Assembly: GCF_041296385.1 (NCBI RefSeq)
Contig: NC_091022.1
Span: forward strand, 18,805,967-18,869,966
From: Aphelocoma coerulescens
Lineage: Eukaryota; Chordata; Aves; Passeriformes; Corvidae
Direction: 5' to 3'
DNA: 64,000 nucleotides
Shown piece after piece: positions 34,101 through 48,599 of this stretch (position 1 is its first letter; every line of letters starts with the position of its first letter). The notes under the pieces were generated by a model that was not told the DNA's origin, did not search any database, and worked only from the letters and a program-made list of their open reading frames with translations. The translations under genes and the position numbers were made by a program.

Positions 34101-37100
34101 GTGAAAAGGCTTGATCTTCATCCAGAGATGGAAATGTTATTAATGCCTAAATGATTCTATTCAAATCCCAGTTAACGCATCAGTTGTTATGAATGTTAGT
34201 GTACTGGCTTGTGCAGTGCACTCTGTGATACTGAGCTGGGATTTTCCCACAGGTATAAATGAGTTAATTTAATTAGAAACGTAAGGGTTTGTGCCTGTAG
34301 GGATAAAGGGCTGGTGAATGAAGAACTCGCAGTAGCTCACCCGTGTGCTTTAACTCTGTGCACAGTCACACTGCTCTCAGTGGCCCCCTTTTCTGTGAGA
34401 GGAGCCCTGTGTGTGTGGGCAGTTGTGAGGTGAAGACATATAATGGTGTGGTTTAGATGGTAAGTGTGTGCTATATGGGGGAGAGGCTGGCTGACAAACA
34501 CGCCAGCCCCTCTCAGACACAACTACTGATTTTAAAGGGGAAACATTTGTGCCCATAACCACAAATTCATAATGTTGGATTATGTCCCAAATTTGACCTA
34601 CATTGTTTTGTCCTATTTTCTCCTTTTTAATCTCTTTGCACAGTCCATGTAATTTTTTGTGTGTTCTGCTTTGTTCTTCAAAGCACAGATTAAATGACAC
34701 CTCTCTAAACAGATAAATTGCAGCAGTACTGGGCCGTAGAGCAACCCTTCAATTTCACAGACCAGAGAGCCACAAGAAGAAATAAAGATGGTTGAGTGAG
34801 ATTTTTGTCTTCAGTTTTTGCAAGGTCAGAATACCAAAAATAACAGAAATAGTTATGCTTATATGTATTAGTTAAAGATGCTGGAGAAAAATACTTTGTC
34901 AAAAGAATAGGAAACCCTGAGCTTATGACTGATTTTTAAAGTTAAAATGTGAGTTGGGAGTTCTAAACTTTTAATTTGTGAGTTTTCTGGACAACAGAAG
35001 CAAAGAATCTGTTTTCTGATTGACTTCGCTGACCTGGAGAGAAGCTGCCGTGTGCACTCAGCTCCTTCCCAGCAGGAGGGGATCCAGGCAGGAGGGTGAT
35101 CTCCTGAACCCCTTCTCTCACCTAAGCACACACTTCTGTCTCCGTGGGCACCAGGAGCTTTGCTGATGTACAGAAATAAAACCAAGCCCAAGGATGGAGG
35201 AACTTCTGCAGAACACAGTGTGAGCTCTGGCTGCAGATTTTCTGATAAGTGCTCATGCCTCCTGTCCCCAGTGGTGGCTGAGATTGCACCACGGTCCTTG
35301 CTTCTGTGGAGGCAGGAGCAGACTCTCCTCTGCCCAACTGTTTATTTTCCCAAAACCTGTTGGTAAGGCAACACCTTTAGATCTTTGCCTCACAGCCAAG
35401 TTTTACTGGAAGTGACTGATGTTTTCAAAAATTTCGAGGTACTAGTCAGGCAGAAAGCAAAACACCGCCCGTGCTCATTCCATTCAGAAATCAGGATAAA
35501 AGTGTTTTATGGATGCAATTTTATGCTTGCCTGTGCATAGGTGAGGACTTGCAGGAAGAGGATGAAGGCAATCCCCAGAGTGGCTTCCCAGCAAATCCCC
35601 AGCACCCTGATATCTCACCACTGCTGTGCCTCTACCAGGACAATACCGGAGTCTGCCATCTTAATCCATTTTGTAGTCAGCAAAATTATTAAAGAATTAT
35701 TGAGGTGAAGTAGCTTTGACTTCTCCTCTCTGCAGGAGTATGAATATGGCTTCTGCAAGAGGTAGCAGGATGACTTGCAAGGAGCTGTGAGTCCACCTGT
35801 AAACAGATGTGAAGGAAAATCAGGCTCCCATGGTCACTCACCTTGTGTATGGTCTGCTTACTTTGTGATGCCTGAAGTTCAGAGGTTTTGCAAAGTGACT
35901 TGAGGATTTAGTTCTTTGTGAGTTCTGAGACCTTTTTGTCTGGTGGGAGTTGTTCAAATGAGCCAGAAATCACAGAGGGATTGACATGAGGGAACCTTGG
36001 GGGATGCAGATGGTCAGAGGAGATTCCCAGTGCAGAGGGAAACTCCTCTTATTAACTAAACCTGATGCTACTGACTCTTCATGTACCAGCTGTAGTTGTA
36101 AGCCCTTTTTGTCTGAATGGGACTGGGCCATCCTGGTGCTGTGGGTGTTCAGAGGCTCAGCTGTCATGTTCAGGGGCAGCAGGACCAGGTACTGGTGTTC
36201 AGTGCCCTGACACAAGGGTAGGAAGCTGAAAGGAATAGCAGGAGGTGACACCTCAGTATCTCAAGGGATTTAAGCCCAAATGACTCAGTAAGGGTTGCTA
36301 GACAGGAGTCTCTGGTGGATGACAATTCCCTTCTCTCTCTTGGCCTTCTTGCCTTGCCCTCTGTCTCTTCTCACCCTTTGCAACAGCAGTACAAGCTTCA
36401 GAGTTGAAGTATAAAGAACTTTCAGCCAGTGAAGCCAAACGTTGATTAGAATAGGTGCCAGGGATGAGATAACACTAGGATTTGGTATGAGCAGTTCATC
36501 CTCCCCTGAGGCAGTCAGACCAAATATTTTGACTTACTACTAATAATTTCCTGTGGGCTGATAACCACTGATTCGATACAAATGGTAGTAACAGGCTCCA
36601 TCAGGAGCTGTCCTGAAGGACTGTTGATTCATTTAATACCACAATGAAGATTGAGTGAGCTATTATTTCGAAAGGCAAGCTGGATCCAGCATGTATTTGT
36701 ATCAACATGCCAGACATGACACAACCAGTAACTCGCCCCACCCAGCAAAGTGGGTTTTTGCTAATATTTTATTTGGTCTCCATGTTTGGCTGGGAGACAA
36801 GCAACGCTCTTTTGATGTGTTGTTTCTATGAACAGTACTAAAAACATTCTCTGTGAGACGGTGGCACTGCTGTGTCATGCTCACTTGATTTCTGTGCACC
36901 TTCTGCATAGATTCTAGTGGGAGATGTCACTGTGAGAATAAGGACCTAGGGCTTCCTGAGTTGCCACAGTGATTGGGACAGCCTGCCCACCAAATGCAGC
37001 TGGGAGCTCCTTACAGTTCCTGCCACATTTTGGAAGCAGCGAGGAGAGCCTGTGGGTGGTCTCACTGAAGGAGTCCTGGTGGTCCCGGTCAGAAAATGTG

Positions 37101-38250
37101 CAGTAGCTTGTTCCCACCTGTATGTGGGCTCTTTGCAGGTTCCTCATCACTGCTGTCCTTGGAGAGCCCACAGGCACTGAGGCATCTTTCCAGGTACGGG
37201 GTTTTAATTTTTGTCCCTTTAGTTTTTAAGGAACACTTTTGACATTGTCAAAGTTGAAGCAACTGGAGCTTTCTTTGATCCAGGAGTGAAGTTGACTCAG
37301 TTCTGCTTTGCCAGTTTTATTTAAAGACCATGACTACTGCTTCTGAAACATTACTCATGAATGCTGTTATTGCATTATCTGCTTTTCCATCTGTTAGGTG
37401 CCATGGCCCCAGCAGCACAAATACCATAACAGTAGCAGCTGTGAAAGGTCTATTTAGGCATCTTCAAAAAGTAGTAAAACCTGATAGCACTAAAGATAAG
37501 CCAAGTTTTGTAACAATAAAGTTTTCTTTGGGTCTGATTTTAGAAATGTTACTACTTACAGCACCTCATCTTACTTTTGATAGAAGGGAGGTTGTACTCA
37601 TCTATTATTTTAAGTACAATTATTTGCTTATTCCTGGTTTAAACAATGTTGTGTTATTGTTTATAACCTACATACAAATATATAACCCTCTGTTATATCT
37701 GCCCTCAGCATTCTGTTTGGTTGCTCCGCAGTTCTGGGCATTCACATAAGACAAAAAGGATCACTTGGGCCAAACCTATGTCTCATCCTCTGGGTAGCCC
37801 CCATGGCTTCATGACAAATCAAAAGTCTAATTATAAGCATAGCCTGTGAAGCAGGAGATGCCCTGAACCAAGTCCTGTGTATCACTTAAAAGTGTAAAAT
37901 TACAATTCTGTAGTGAATAGTGCATTTAAATATGAATGATAATTGGAGAAAAAATTAAATGAAACCTTGTTTATATTAATTGAGTAGATCTGAAGACTCC
38001 TTGAAGACAGGTGTCCCATTAATAAGCATTGCCTAATGGACTACAGCTCCTTCAGAAGCCTCACAGCCTTGACTGGGCACAAGGAAACAACCAAAGGGTT
38101 CTGCAAGGCTGTGGCTCCACGATGCTGCACACAGACAAGCTGTGTGTCTGCAGGAGGCCCGGGCACCCTGTCCCTGGTCCTGGCTGCTCTTACACCCCTG
38201 TTCCCATGGGCTCAGCACCTGCTGGTCCTTCAGCCAACCTGAAAAAAGCC

Positions 38251-38290
38251 CAGCTCTTCCAGTCCCAGCCCAGCTCTTCCAGTCCCAGCC
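38251..38290 (+). repeat. 20-bp tandem duplication
   Basis: CAGCTCTTCCAGTCCCAGCC occurs twice, head to tail and identical, followed by a further CAGC. A minimal minisatellite, possibly length-polymorphic. Confidence 0.9.
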
Positions 38291-40244
38291 CAGCAGGTAC
38301 AGGGGTGATGATGTAATGGCCACCAGCTGCTCTTGGGGTTAGGTCTGCCCCACGAGTAGTCACAGAGGTGAGTGGTGCCCTGTGGCAGCTGCACATTCCC
38401 TGAGAGCTGAAAGACACAGTGGCAGCACCAGCAGCTTTCTGGCATTTCATGGGCATCTCCCTGCCCACAACTATGGATGTCTAAAAAGTGCATTGGAGAA
38501 ATGCATGTTTTTAGGGCTAAAACCAGAGATGGGAGGTGGTTGTGCTGGCACCCAGGCTCTTCCTGGTGATAACAACTGCAGCCTGCAATCTGTCAGGTAA
38601 GGTGTACTTCTGGTGTGGCTGGTTTTTTCCCTGACAGTGCAGCCTTGGTGCTGCCATGGGGCAGCTGGCAGGAGCCACTCTGGGAGGTGGCACAGCACGT
38701 TCCCTGCAAGGTACATGGCACTCCTGGTCCCCTCCTCCCTGTTGCCTGGAGCCTGCCAGGACAGCTCAGCACTTCAGTGGCATCATTGTGTAGTGCCTGC
38801 TGGCCATGTGCCACCTCAAGGGCTCCCTCACCACCCTGGGGACCTTGCATGCAGCACTGATCCTGCCCAGCCCTTGGAAGCTCCTCACCAGGGACTGGGC
38901 AGGGGTGTGACAGGGTGGTTTAGGGAGAGGGCAGGCAGAGGAGTGTAAAGATGGGGTTGTTGATAAGGCTCCAACCACCAAACCGGTCTGGAACTGTGTG
39001 ATTTGGCACAGTGCAGGGAGCTGTAGCTAACAACACAAAAGATGAATAATTGCCGGTCATGGCATTCATTCTCTGAATTTAAAAAGGATTAAGCTCTTGG
39101 TGAGGGCAGGCAGCTGCAGGTTCGGACTGCCTTTGTCCCCCCAGCCATGGTTAACATGGCACTGACGTCTGGCTGGCGAGCAGGCACCTCTCCTCTTCCA
39201 GCTGTGCCCTTCACCTGGAGCAGGGCTGCTGCAGGGCCTCGCTGTGCCCCTCCTGCCCTGGGTGTTGGAGGGGATTGTGCACGGTATGAATGCCAGGGGT
39301 TCTTCTCCTGCTCCTCAGTTCTCCACCCGAATCAGCGGAGGTGATGTAAGCCGTGACAGGGGTAAGTCACAGCCACTGCATGTGCCTGTCTCAAAGAGGT
39401 GGAAACGAAAGGGGCAGGAAGGACAAACATCTGCTCCAAACAGGCACATCCAGCCCGGTGCTCTGCTCTGCTGCTGCCTTGAGTCATGTCCCAGGCTACA
39501 GAGACAGAGCTTTAGAGGGGTTCATGGGCTAATGGACCTGCCTAAATTGAGTTTAGTTCTGTATTTAAAAATAATGGATATGTTTAATTAAAGTGAAATA
39601 GCTAATGACTGGGAGCAGGGAGGTTTTTATAATGTTGAAGGGAAAGTAAAAATAAAAGGGCTGGTTTCCAATTAGAAAACTGTAACATATAAAACTATAT
39701 CTTATCAGGATTGTCTTATCTAATTTTACATTGTCTCTCAGTGCTTGGGAAGTACCACATGTACCTACAAGTGAATGTGTCCTTGGAAAAGCAACAGTAG
39801 CTACTGTAAGTCCCTGCAGAGGGCTTGGAGCGAAGTCCCCAGGATACTGGTAGTTAGTGTAAAAATGTTGACTTTGGACTGCTGCTGTCTGTTTTGAGCT
39901 AAGAGTCTCTGTGAGTTTTGCTATCAATCTGCAGGTACGATGCTTTGGTACAGTTAATGTGGCACTTCAAAGCCTGAATCCTGTGAGCAGGAGGCTGAAG
40001 CTAAAACAGGAGAAAATGAATCCACCAATGTTTGCTAAATGGTCCTTTCCTCTGATTGCTGATGGTCGTTTAGTCCCTTCCTTGTTGGAGTCTAAATGTC
40101 TACCAGCATTGCTGACCCAGGAAAATTAACTATTTTCTTTTGTCTTCCATTTTTTTTCCCATTTCACTGAGCAACCTTTGAGAACCCCCTTACTGTCTTT
40201 GTGTCTGCTTTTAATGTGTCTTTTCTGCAAAGCCTGCAGAGGTG

Positions 40245-40263
40245 CCCCCCCACCCCCCCCCCC
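40245..40263 (+). repeat. Poly-C tract
   Basis: Nineteen bases, all C except one A. Low complexity; exact length may be uncertain in assemblies. Confidence 0.85.
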
Positions 40264-40989
40264 AGCTAATTCTCTACGGCAACAAGGGATAGCGCACAGA
40301 TCTTCAGCACTGTCAGTCACGGGGAAGAGGTGAAGTCTGGGAGGCTTAAATTGCTAGGCCTAGGGGAGAAAATGATGCCTAGTGGAGCAGCAGTTTCAAG
40401 TCAAGGGTGAAAGGAATGCATGACAGCAGACTTGGAGGAGGGCGGTGCTTATATGCCGCTTGTTTTTCTACACATGGGAGAAGTGGGGGATGCATCAAGC
40501 AACAGCATCTGTACACAGGCTATCAAAGTGCATTTGACACTGCACAAAACTCATAAGAAAGCTTATTTAAGGTGCTCTGTGATGCACACAAGCCTTGAAC
40601 TAGCTATTGAGTTTCATCTTGAGTGTTCCTCAAGAGAGGAACCTTCTGTATGAGATTATGGCCACAGCTTCCAAGCACTGCTGCTGTTGCAGACTTTTTT
40701 TGGCTTCCCGTGGGAAAAGTTGACTGCAGTTGCATTTCAGTTTACAAAGAAAATAAAGCAAAAGGGAAAGAAAACACCCAAACAAGCAAACAAACAGAAA
40801 CCCAGAGAAAGAATCAGGTGCAAAATAGAAAGGGCTATCACAAAAATAAATCATTGACATACTGGGTCACAAACTGGATATAAACCATTGGTGTTGGGGT
40901 GTTGCAAGTAGAGAAAAAAATACAAGTTTTGTTCTGAGATCTGTTAATAGGATGACTGCACCAGCAGCATGGGAGCCTGACAGTGGCAG

Positions 40990-41160
40990 TCACATCCAGG
41001 ACACTGGGCTGAATGTTCTGGACACACTGGGGGCTGTCCAGCGGACGGCAACAAACCTGGCAGTTGTAGAAAGTATGACCACTGAGGAAAGTGTGAAATA
41101 ATCGAGCTGGGCACTAGACCTTTCTCATTAGAGAGGACAAGCACCATTACTGAGTGTTTC
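40990..41160 (+). repeat. Degenerate CR1-like LINE remnant (tentative)
   Basis: CTGTCCAGCGGACGGCAACAA resembles the CR1 phrase GTCCAGAGGAGGGCAACAA, and the following bases loosely follow the CR1 3' region order (a TGAGGA-like step, then GAGCTGGG). Highly diverged; chance resemblance not excluded. Confidence 0.35.
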
Positions 41161-44100
41161 AAAAAGAGATGAGTGTGCCTGTTGGAGCTTCAGGAATGGT
41201 TAGGTGCATCTTAAACAGAACAATCTTAGGCTTCATCCAGTACTGTGTTCTGGGATCTTCCTGTGCTATTGCAGATGCTGAATTGGGGCTACAAAATTTT
41301 CACCCTTCTGGTTTTGCAGGATGAAGGGGAAGGAGGGCAGGCTGGCAGCCACAGCACAAGACCTCACAACTGCTGCTCCCAGACCCTACTTCTGGTTCCA
41401 CCACTGCTCCTGAGCAACGTTATCTGCAGGTAATAATCTTACAACTCCTGGACTTCTTGAAAGGGTTAACAGATAAACTCTTTCCTGAAATGGGCTGTCT
41501 CTGTGTGAGCGGAACTAAAGATCTGCAAAGTAATATTGTGTTGCTGTTAAGGCGGCAGGAGGGATAAACTATCCTGGCTCATATATAAATATTTGTACTT
41601 GTAAACAGGGGCAAGGGTAACTGAAGAAAAATGTGGAAGACTCATGTTGTTACTGTTGTTTTTTGAAGTTTGCTGTCCTGCAATGAAATACCTTTTAAAT
41701 AATTCTATGGCAACCACAGCATAACAAACCTCACATTGCCTTCTACTCAGTTACTTTGACCAGCACCAAAATGCAGGTTGGTCACGGAATCTTGATGGCT
41801 GTTGGTGTTTTAGCCAAAGCACAAGTCTGCAGGACCTGGGTCCTGCTTCTTTCTTTGCATTTTTTTTGGCATAAAGAAATAACATAGTTCACAAGCCTCT
41901 CCTCCTTAGGGCTGAGCATGCTGCTGGTGCAAGGCTGAGATGGGAGATCAGCAGAGGTTCATGACTGCCAGTAGAAAATTCTGTGGAAAAAGCAAAGGCA
42001 GAGTTGTTAAGAGTCATCTTCTCAGAACCAGGACTGAGAATGGTGAACCCTGGAGCATCCTGCTCTTTTACCAGCACCTTGTCGGTGGGGGAGATGGAGC
42101 GCAATTCAGTGAATCTACACAGAACATCCTGGAAGGAGAGGGTACTAGGGCAGGAAACTCCTCCTGCACATCAGGAGAATGTGGCTGCTGGGTAGTGGCT
42201 TGGCAGTGCAGAGCTGTCTTCTTGCTGTTCTCCAGAGTAATGGGTGAGGTGGGTCTGGTTTTGCCAACCAAGGGGAATGCAGCTGCTCTTGGAGATTAAA
42301 ACAGGCAGAGGATGACTAGGACCTATGGACCACCACCACCTCTGAGGCAGAACTGTTCCTGGCAGTATATTCCCAAGCATTACTAGATTTAATTATAAAT
42401 GTCCCTCTCACTGTGATGTTCTCTGCTTCCTCCAGGAGGTTTGGTTCATTAGGTCCATTAGTGCAATTAAGGATTCAACACAGCAGACCACTTGAAAAAC
42501 AGCAGTCCAAAGGGCACCTCACTGTCAGCTGATGTGGCCTCTTTCTTGCTCCACCAGAAAAGCTGCAGGAAAAAAAAAAGAATGTCTGAGTGTGTCCTTT
42601 CCTGGAGAAACTTCCATTTGCCATGAAAAAGCAAGGGTGTTCATGTGCTGCTGCAGTCTGATGGCAAAGCAGAGCTTACAAGGCTCTGTGCTGCAGCTGG
42701 GCTGGGTGGCAGAGCATCCTGGGGTGGCAACTGCTGTTGTGTCTCCCAGCCCTTGCATCCTGGGAAGACCATCCATGCAGGACGAGCTAGGATGGTCTCT
42801 TATCTGGAAGCAGAACATGAATAGCTGGAGGAACTGCTGATCACATATAGGGCCTTGTGTTCCCTAAAATGTGTAACACACACAGCTGTCTGCTGGAGAT
42901 GGTGGATGATATCTATCATGAGCCACATCATACCATGGCTACTCTTGGAGAGCAGAGGGCCTGGCAGTGAATCAGCAGTCAAGTTTCAGTCCTCCTTATG
43001 CATCACTTTTCTTTTTTCACACCAGGAATGGAGCTGGTCAGGGTGTGGGGCAGTTCTGGCACCACTTCAACCAAGACAGAATGGAGTTATTTTTTGCGGT
43101 GTGCATTTGGAAGAGGCCCATTCTCCACGTTGTCCTGCTAGTAATCTGCTGAATCAGAGGACAGTCAGTGCAATGAGAGGCAAATCACTTGCCAGGGAAA
43201 GAGTGATGGCATATGCTAAAGCTGTTATGAGAATCTTGCCTGGCTTTGGACAACTAGTTTTTGTTTGATAATGTGGGAGATGATCAAGATCCACTTTTAG
43301 ATTTCAGTACGGAATAATCTAAGACAGCAACTCTTGATGTCAGTGGGAAATGAGCCTATTTATGCTAGACAGAATTTGGGCATGGCAGACCAGAACAGCC
43401 ATATGTTGCACAGTATTATGCCACCCTCCCATGTACTTTTCTAGTTAGTTCCTTACAATTCAATATGCTCAAAGTAGAAGCAGGCTGGGCTGTGTTTTGG
43501 GAACTTGTGCAAGCAGAAAATCCTGTTAGGAGAATAAAGCTGCCTAACCCATGGACTGCTTGTTGCATGCTCAGCACCATCAATCACTGCTGTACCACGG
43601 CAGCTGGGGAAGGTGTGAGGGTGCCAGAAGTGTTTTGGCAAAGAGTGATGTTGTCAGGGCTCATGGCCACAGTTCAGAGTGCTGCAGCCACAGCCCCTGG
43701 GTGAGCACCTTACCCCTTCCATGGATGAATGTTTTTGTGGGAGATGTGGCTGAAGTGAATGTAAAGCTCTGCCAAGCCACCGCATTTTCCAGCTTGGTGT
43801 GTTAAGCTAGAGCTTGGCAGGTTTCCTCTTGTGTTGATATGCAGGGCACTCAGCTAGGGCAGCTGTTTGGCTTCCAGGATATTCCCCAGTGTCTGGAATG
43901 GCTCCAAGGGCTGCAGCTACATCCAGCTGCTGTTCAGCCCACAAACAGTGTGTGCAGGGAATGCACTTTTCAGAAGGCTGTACTGACTCTTCCATTAGTT
44001 GAATACTTAGGAATCTTCCAGAGGTTCGAGTATTTTTCTCATCCAAACTTTATTAAATTGCACAAATTCTTCCTGAGATCGTTTGTCCCATCACATTTGG

Positions 44101-46690
44101 AGTCTATTCAATCTACTGTCAGTCACCACATTCCAGCTTACAAACCTGGCCAAAAAACTACTCCTTGCACTCTATATGTACAGTGTTACATGGGCTGTCA
44201 TCCCCTGCCATAGGCTGTGAACAAGTCAGAGCTGAGGAGAAACAGAAAAAGCACTTAATTTAACCAAAAAACAGACAAACCAAAGAAAGAAAGAAGAATC
44301 AGATCAAGTTTCTACTGCAAAGGCTTGGGCTATAACTAAAATGCAGGTATTGGAACTTTCTAGACAATAAACACGCCTACAAAGACTTCTTTTATTAAAT
44401 CTTTAAAAAGCTAGATTGTACAATAACACACACCCCCAGTCAATTAAGAGGATGTTTATTTTTCTATTTCATTTAGTTAAAAGCCTGCAGTGGAGACTAA
44501 TTCCTACAGCTGTGTGCATTGTCATCAGCCATGCTCTGCACAGGAGCCAAACATTACAGCCTTCTGACAACTTTTCGGACGGCTGCATCTTGTGTTGCCA
44601 TGGAAATGGACCTGAGCTCACTGAAAGCTGGCTAATGGGATCTAAAATCATCACTCCTTATATTGAAAAATTGCTGGGGTGACCTTAGGTGGTAGTAATA
44701 GTAATACTAATAATGTCTAAGTTTATGGAACATTGGTCTTTGTTGGTTTTATTCTGTAGAAGTGTTATGTTCATGATTGTATTTAAATTACCTGGTCAAA
44801 TACAACCCTTCCGTTTGCATTGCACTGACTGACCACAGTGCTGCAGCAGTCAAATGCTGTTCAGACCCAGCAACAGGGAGAGCATCACTAAGAAAAAGGA
44901 ATTGAGGAGGAGGATTGTTTGTTTTAACTAACCAGGCATATGGACACAACTGACCTCTTCTTTTATCATGTTTGCCCTGTTGCACAACCATTTTCCATTA
45001 GTCCAGAAGTGTTTGCTTGATCCACTGCCATTACAATATATGATAAAGTTCAATATTACTATGTCCCACATTAACGTCCTTCCACTTTGCTGGGTTCAGC
45101 AATCTTCAGCTTTGCCCTAGTTTCACGGTGTTCCTAATTGTACTGGAAATGTTTGCCTCTAGCATCATAGCAACATCTTACTAATCAAACAACACTGGCA
45201 AGGATAATTTTGCAAAGCAGATAAATTTGACCATGAGAATTTATACTGTAAAAAAAAATTAAAGCTTTTAGAGACAAAATGTGCCTGTAGTCGCAGGATG
45301 AAATGCAGGGCTACAAATAAAGAAAGTAAGAGTTGGAAGCTATCTTCTCAGCCTATGGTTTTGTGGAAAAACCTTCTACACTTACCAAGAGTCCTGCAAA
45401 AACAAAGTGCTTATATGCCAGTCTTAATCTTGAGATATTTTAATAGGTTGCTTTCCAGTTATTTACCTTTATTGAATTAGCAGAAGAGTGATTTTTTACT
45501 TTCACATTAGCCCTAGAAAAACAGCATTGTCCACCAGAAACTAGCATCGTTTTTTTTATTACTGTAGCATATCAAGATATAATGTTGAAATGCTTTTAAA
45601 TCTGAGTCATATCAATATATTACAGCAAGTTGAGGTATACACTTTTAATTCCTGGAAAAATCTGGCTCCCTTTGATCTGCAAACATCACACACTGAAATA
45701 CTGCTGAAATTAACAATGTGTATGTACTCTCCACCTTAATTTATAATCTCATGGCATGCTTATTTTTATTTACTGATCAGCTGATTTGTGGGTAGATTCA
45801 TGGCATTTCAGGTTATTTGCTTTCACCATGTGTTGAGCTTGGATGGAGCTTTCACTCCAACAACCATGTCCTTTGCCAATCCTCCGTCAAATTAAAGAGA
45901 AAATTCTGAATGTATTTCAATCCATCTCTCAAACCTGACTTGCCTCCTTATGGTGCCTAACAGCACTACCCAGTAGTATTTCCAAGCCTATGCAGAGCTT
46001 TCCTGCTGTATCTGTTTAAAAAGATGCCTGAACTCAGTCCATTACAGTTAGAAGAGCTCTGGGGCAGAGATGGGGTTTGCACATTCAGAGGGAAGGCTGG
46101 TAATGAAGGAAGCTAACACTTCTGCAGTAAAAGTCATTAGGCATGCAGCCAAATTCAGATTTTATAATCTTCCTCGAGGCCATCCTTGTGAGACTCAGGG
46201 TTGTTTTAATTATATTGTTTCTTTCAAGTGGATTTTATTGGAAGAGGATTGCACTGTTTTCCTTCAGTGACTACTTTTTTTCAGAGGCTCAGAGGCCAAG
46301 GAAAAGATCTCTGGTGGTTAATTAATTTCTGCAGAACCTTCTCACACCCATTATTGTATGGGGTTCATATTTTAGAGTCAGGATTGTGACAGGGAGAGCT
46401 GAGCTGGTGCAGGCTGCCACTTGCAGAAGAGGAAGTTCTCTGTGCCACTCTCCAATCAGCACAGTCACTCCAACTACTGTTTACAGCCACTGCCAAACTA
46501 GCACATGGCCTCTTGATGCTCAGGAGGCACCGAGTGCCTATCCACTGAGGAATGCATAGGGCAAGGGTGATCTCCAGAAGAGACAATCAGTACAGACTTC
46601 TAGGAGGGGTATTTCACAAAATTTGTCTTTCTTTCAGCATGATCTGAAAACTGCATCCCCTTTTCCCCACATTAGCTCCCAGTTTCAATT
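41161..46690. other. LPAR3-SSX2IP intergenic, part 2
   Basis: About 5.5 kb. No gene, named repeat or splice-bounded open frame recognised. Short open frames at 42525-42840 and 42855-43268 have no detectable family features. Confidence 0.5.
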
Positions 46691-46694
46691 TGGA

Positions 46695-46735
46695 TGAAGT
46701 CAGGGGCAGATCCCCCACTGACTTCAATGCAGCAA
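46695..46735 (+). repeat. Ancient amniote repeat fragment (tentative)
   Basis: CCCCCACTGACTTCAATGCAGC resembles the second arm of an old amniote repeat with the phrase TTGACTTCAATGGGAG. Probably related to 47006-47062. Class not determined. Confidence 0.3.
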
Positions 46736-47005
46736 AGTCTTGGCATTTAGAGGAAAATCAATATGAAGAATAATGATGCAATATAAACACTTCTGTTATA
46801 AATGCATAATGTAAATAACAGTCTTTTATAGCATTTATTTAAATCCCCAGGCACTGGTGGAAAATAGGTCTCCAAATAACCTAAACAGTTTGGCACATTA
46901 AACTCTCAGCCCTTACAAATATTGGTAGTGTTTCAAAGAATGCATTTTTAAGTGAGCAATAAAAAGCAATTAGGCATGTAATTGTTGTTTTAGAGATTTA
47001 ATCCA

Positions 47006-47062
47006 ATTCCCACTGCAGTCAGTGGGAGTCTATAATCACTTCAATGGGGACTGAGTTTGGGA
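47006..47062 (+). repeat. Ancient amniote interspersed repeat with inverted arms
   Basis: TTCCCACTGCAGTCAGTGGG is an inverted repeat, followed by AGTCTATAATCACTTCAATG and GGACTGAGTTTGGG. This order (CAGTCAGTGGGAGTCT, then ACTTCAATGGG, then TTTGG) is that of a widely scattered old repeat in birds, turtles and crocodiles. A library search would give the class. Confidence 0.45.
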
Positions 47063-48599
47063 CCTTACACATTTGAAGGCAGGGAGGGAAAAAGAAGGAA
47101 ATAGGCAAACCTGAACAAAACAAGAATTGGGAATTTCATAAGCCTACATAAAATGCACAAAACATTTAAGATAGAAGACATCTTTTTGCTGGGCAGAAAG
47201 CATCTACTAACCACAACTGAACAAGATTCCCCCCCTCCCCTCCATACAATGCCCATCCTATCACTTGACAACCATATAATTAAATTATAGGATAGTAAAG
47301 TTTTCTGAACATTTCAAAGAAGGTAACTCAGTTTCTCTCTGTCAGATGTCACACCACCTAATTATAATTAATTGCATTTCTGTATTTGTCAACTAGCGCA
47401 AATGTTGTTAAGACAATATATAAACCCAAAATGAGCTAAGCACTACAGAACTTATGTTTGATGTATATTTAGGATAGACATGAATGCTCAACACAGGCAG
47501 ATGGAAAGCTTCAACATATTTTATATTATTACTTCCATTGAAATGAAAACTCTATTTAGTTTTTAAGATGGAAATTGGGAAGATAGATTATTCAGAATAT
47601 TTACAATTACTTGCGAGAAACATGGATATCATCAATATCTACTCTGCAGAGATCTGAATTCAGGTTTATAAGTATTTTGTCTTCCCTTGGCTGATGTACA
47701 AATCTATTATAACTACAAAGTTACACAACTCAAAACCAAGTTTTCTGTATGAATCTTTAAATTTTTGTCAGTATTATATCTGATGGGAAAAAATATTATG
47801 CTTTTTACAAGATGTTAGTTCAATTTTATTGCATTTTTCCCTAGGTATCACAGGATCTCATTTACAGCATTTTGTTTCCTGCAGTACTGAGACTGCAGCC
47901 AAATATTTTGCCGTTATTGAGTCAGGGTTAGATTCATTGGTTTGGCTGAAATCTAAATGGAGTAAACAGAAGATGGATGTAAATGGGCTAGTCAGAGTTC
48001 TGGTGGAGTGAACACCCCCTTGCTTTTGGTGCAGGAACAGAGGCAATGGTCATTAACACGACCAGCCTGGTGTGAATGGAAGCTCTACCTCCACAATTTA
48101 AAGGTGAGACTCTAAAACCAAATATGGCAAATCACATTATCTTAAAACTTGCTCTTAGTCTAGGAAGAAATGGTATGAAGTTACACAATACATTTTTCTA
48201 ATATGAACGATGGCTAGTAAGAAGACATGATGCAACTGACTTCAGTGACATGGCAAAATAAGTTTCCAAGGATTTATAGCAACCTAAGTATTACTTCTGG
48301 TGATTTATAAAGCTGCACATAGATCTTCCTCTAGACAGCCAGAGGAACCAAACACAGAAGATAGCTGCAATGATGTATTACTGTTTGTTTGACCTTGTTC
48401 ATCACAAGAACAGGCCCTTTAGGTCAAATGTGTTCGCACCAAGGCCAACTCTGCCCTCCCTACAGTTACTTGCCAACTGCAATAGGGCCTTGGAGAATTA
48501 ACATTTTAACTATTGGATTTAAAAAAATATATTCTAATCTTTCTACAACAATGCAAATACCCTCCATTTTCAAGGAAAAGTACAATCTACCACCATTCC

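Larger units (their letters stand above)
31153..40990. other. LPAR3-SSX2IP intergenic, part 1
   Basis: About 9.8 kb without a recognised gene. It holds an A-rich stretch at 31719-31742, a short segment open on both strands at 32505-32640, a GC-rich patch at 38000-39450 with a 20-bp tandem duplication, and a C-run at 40245-40263. Open frames up to 139 codons (37330-37749, +) show no family I recognise. Confidence 0.5.

Noticed and set aside
36914..37177. 87-codon minus-strand open frame ending in a stop, with some protein-like stretches
   Set aside because: No family recognised and no convincing acceptor; weaker than the 15099-15366 candidate.
37330..37749. 139-codon open frame on the + strand
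   Set aside because: No recognisable domain, no splice support, ordinary AT-rich composition; treated as chance.
42525..43268. Open frames of about 100-137 codons on both strands
   Set aside because: No conserved motif, overlapping shadows on the opposite strand, no splice context.
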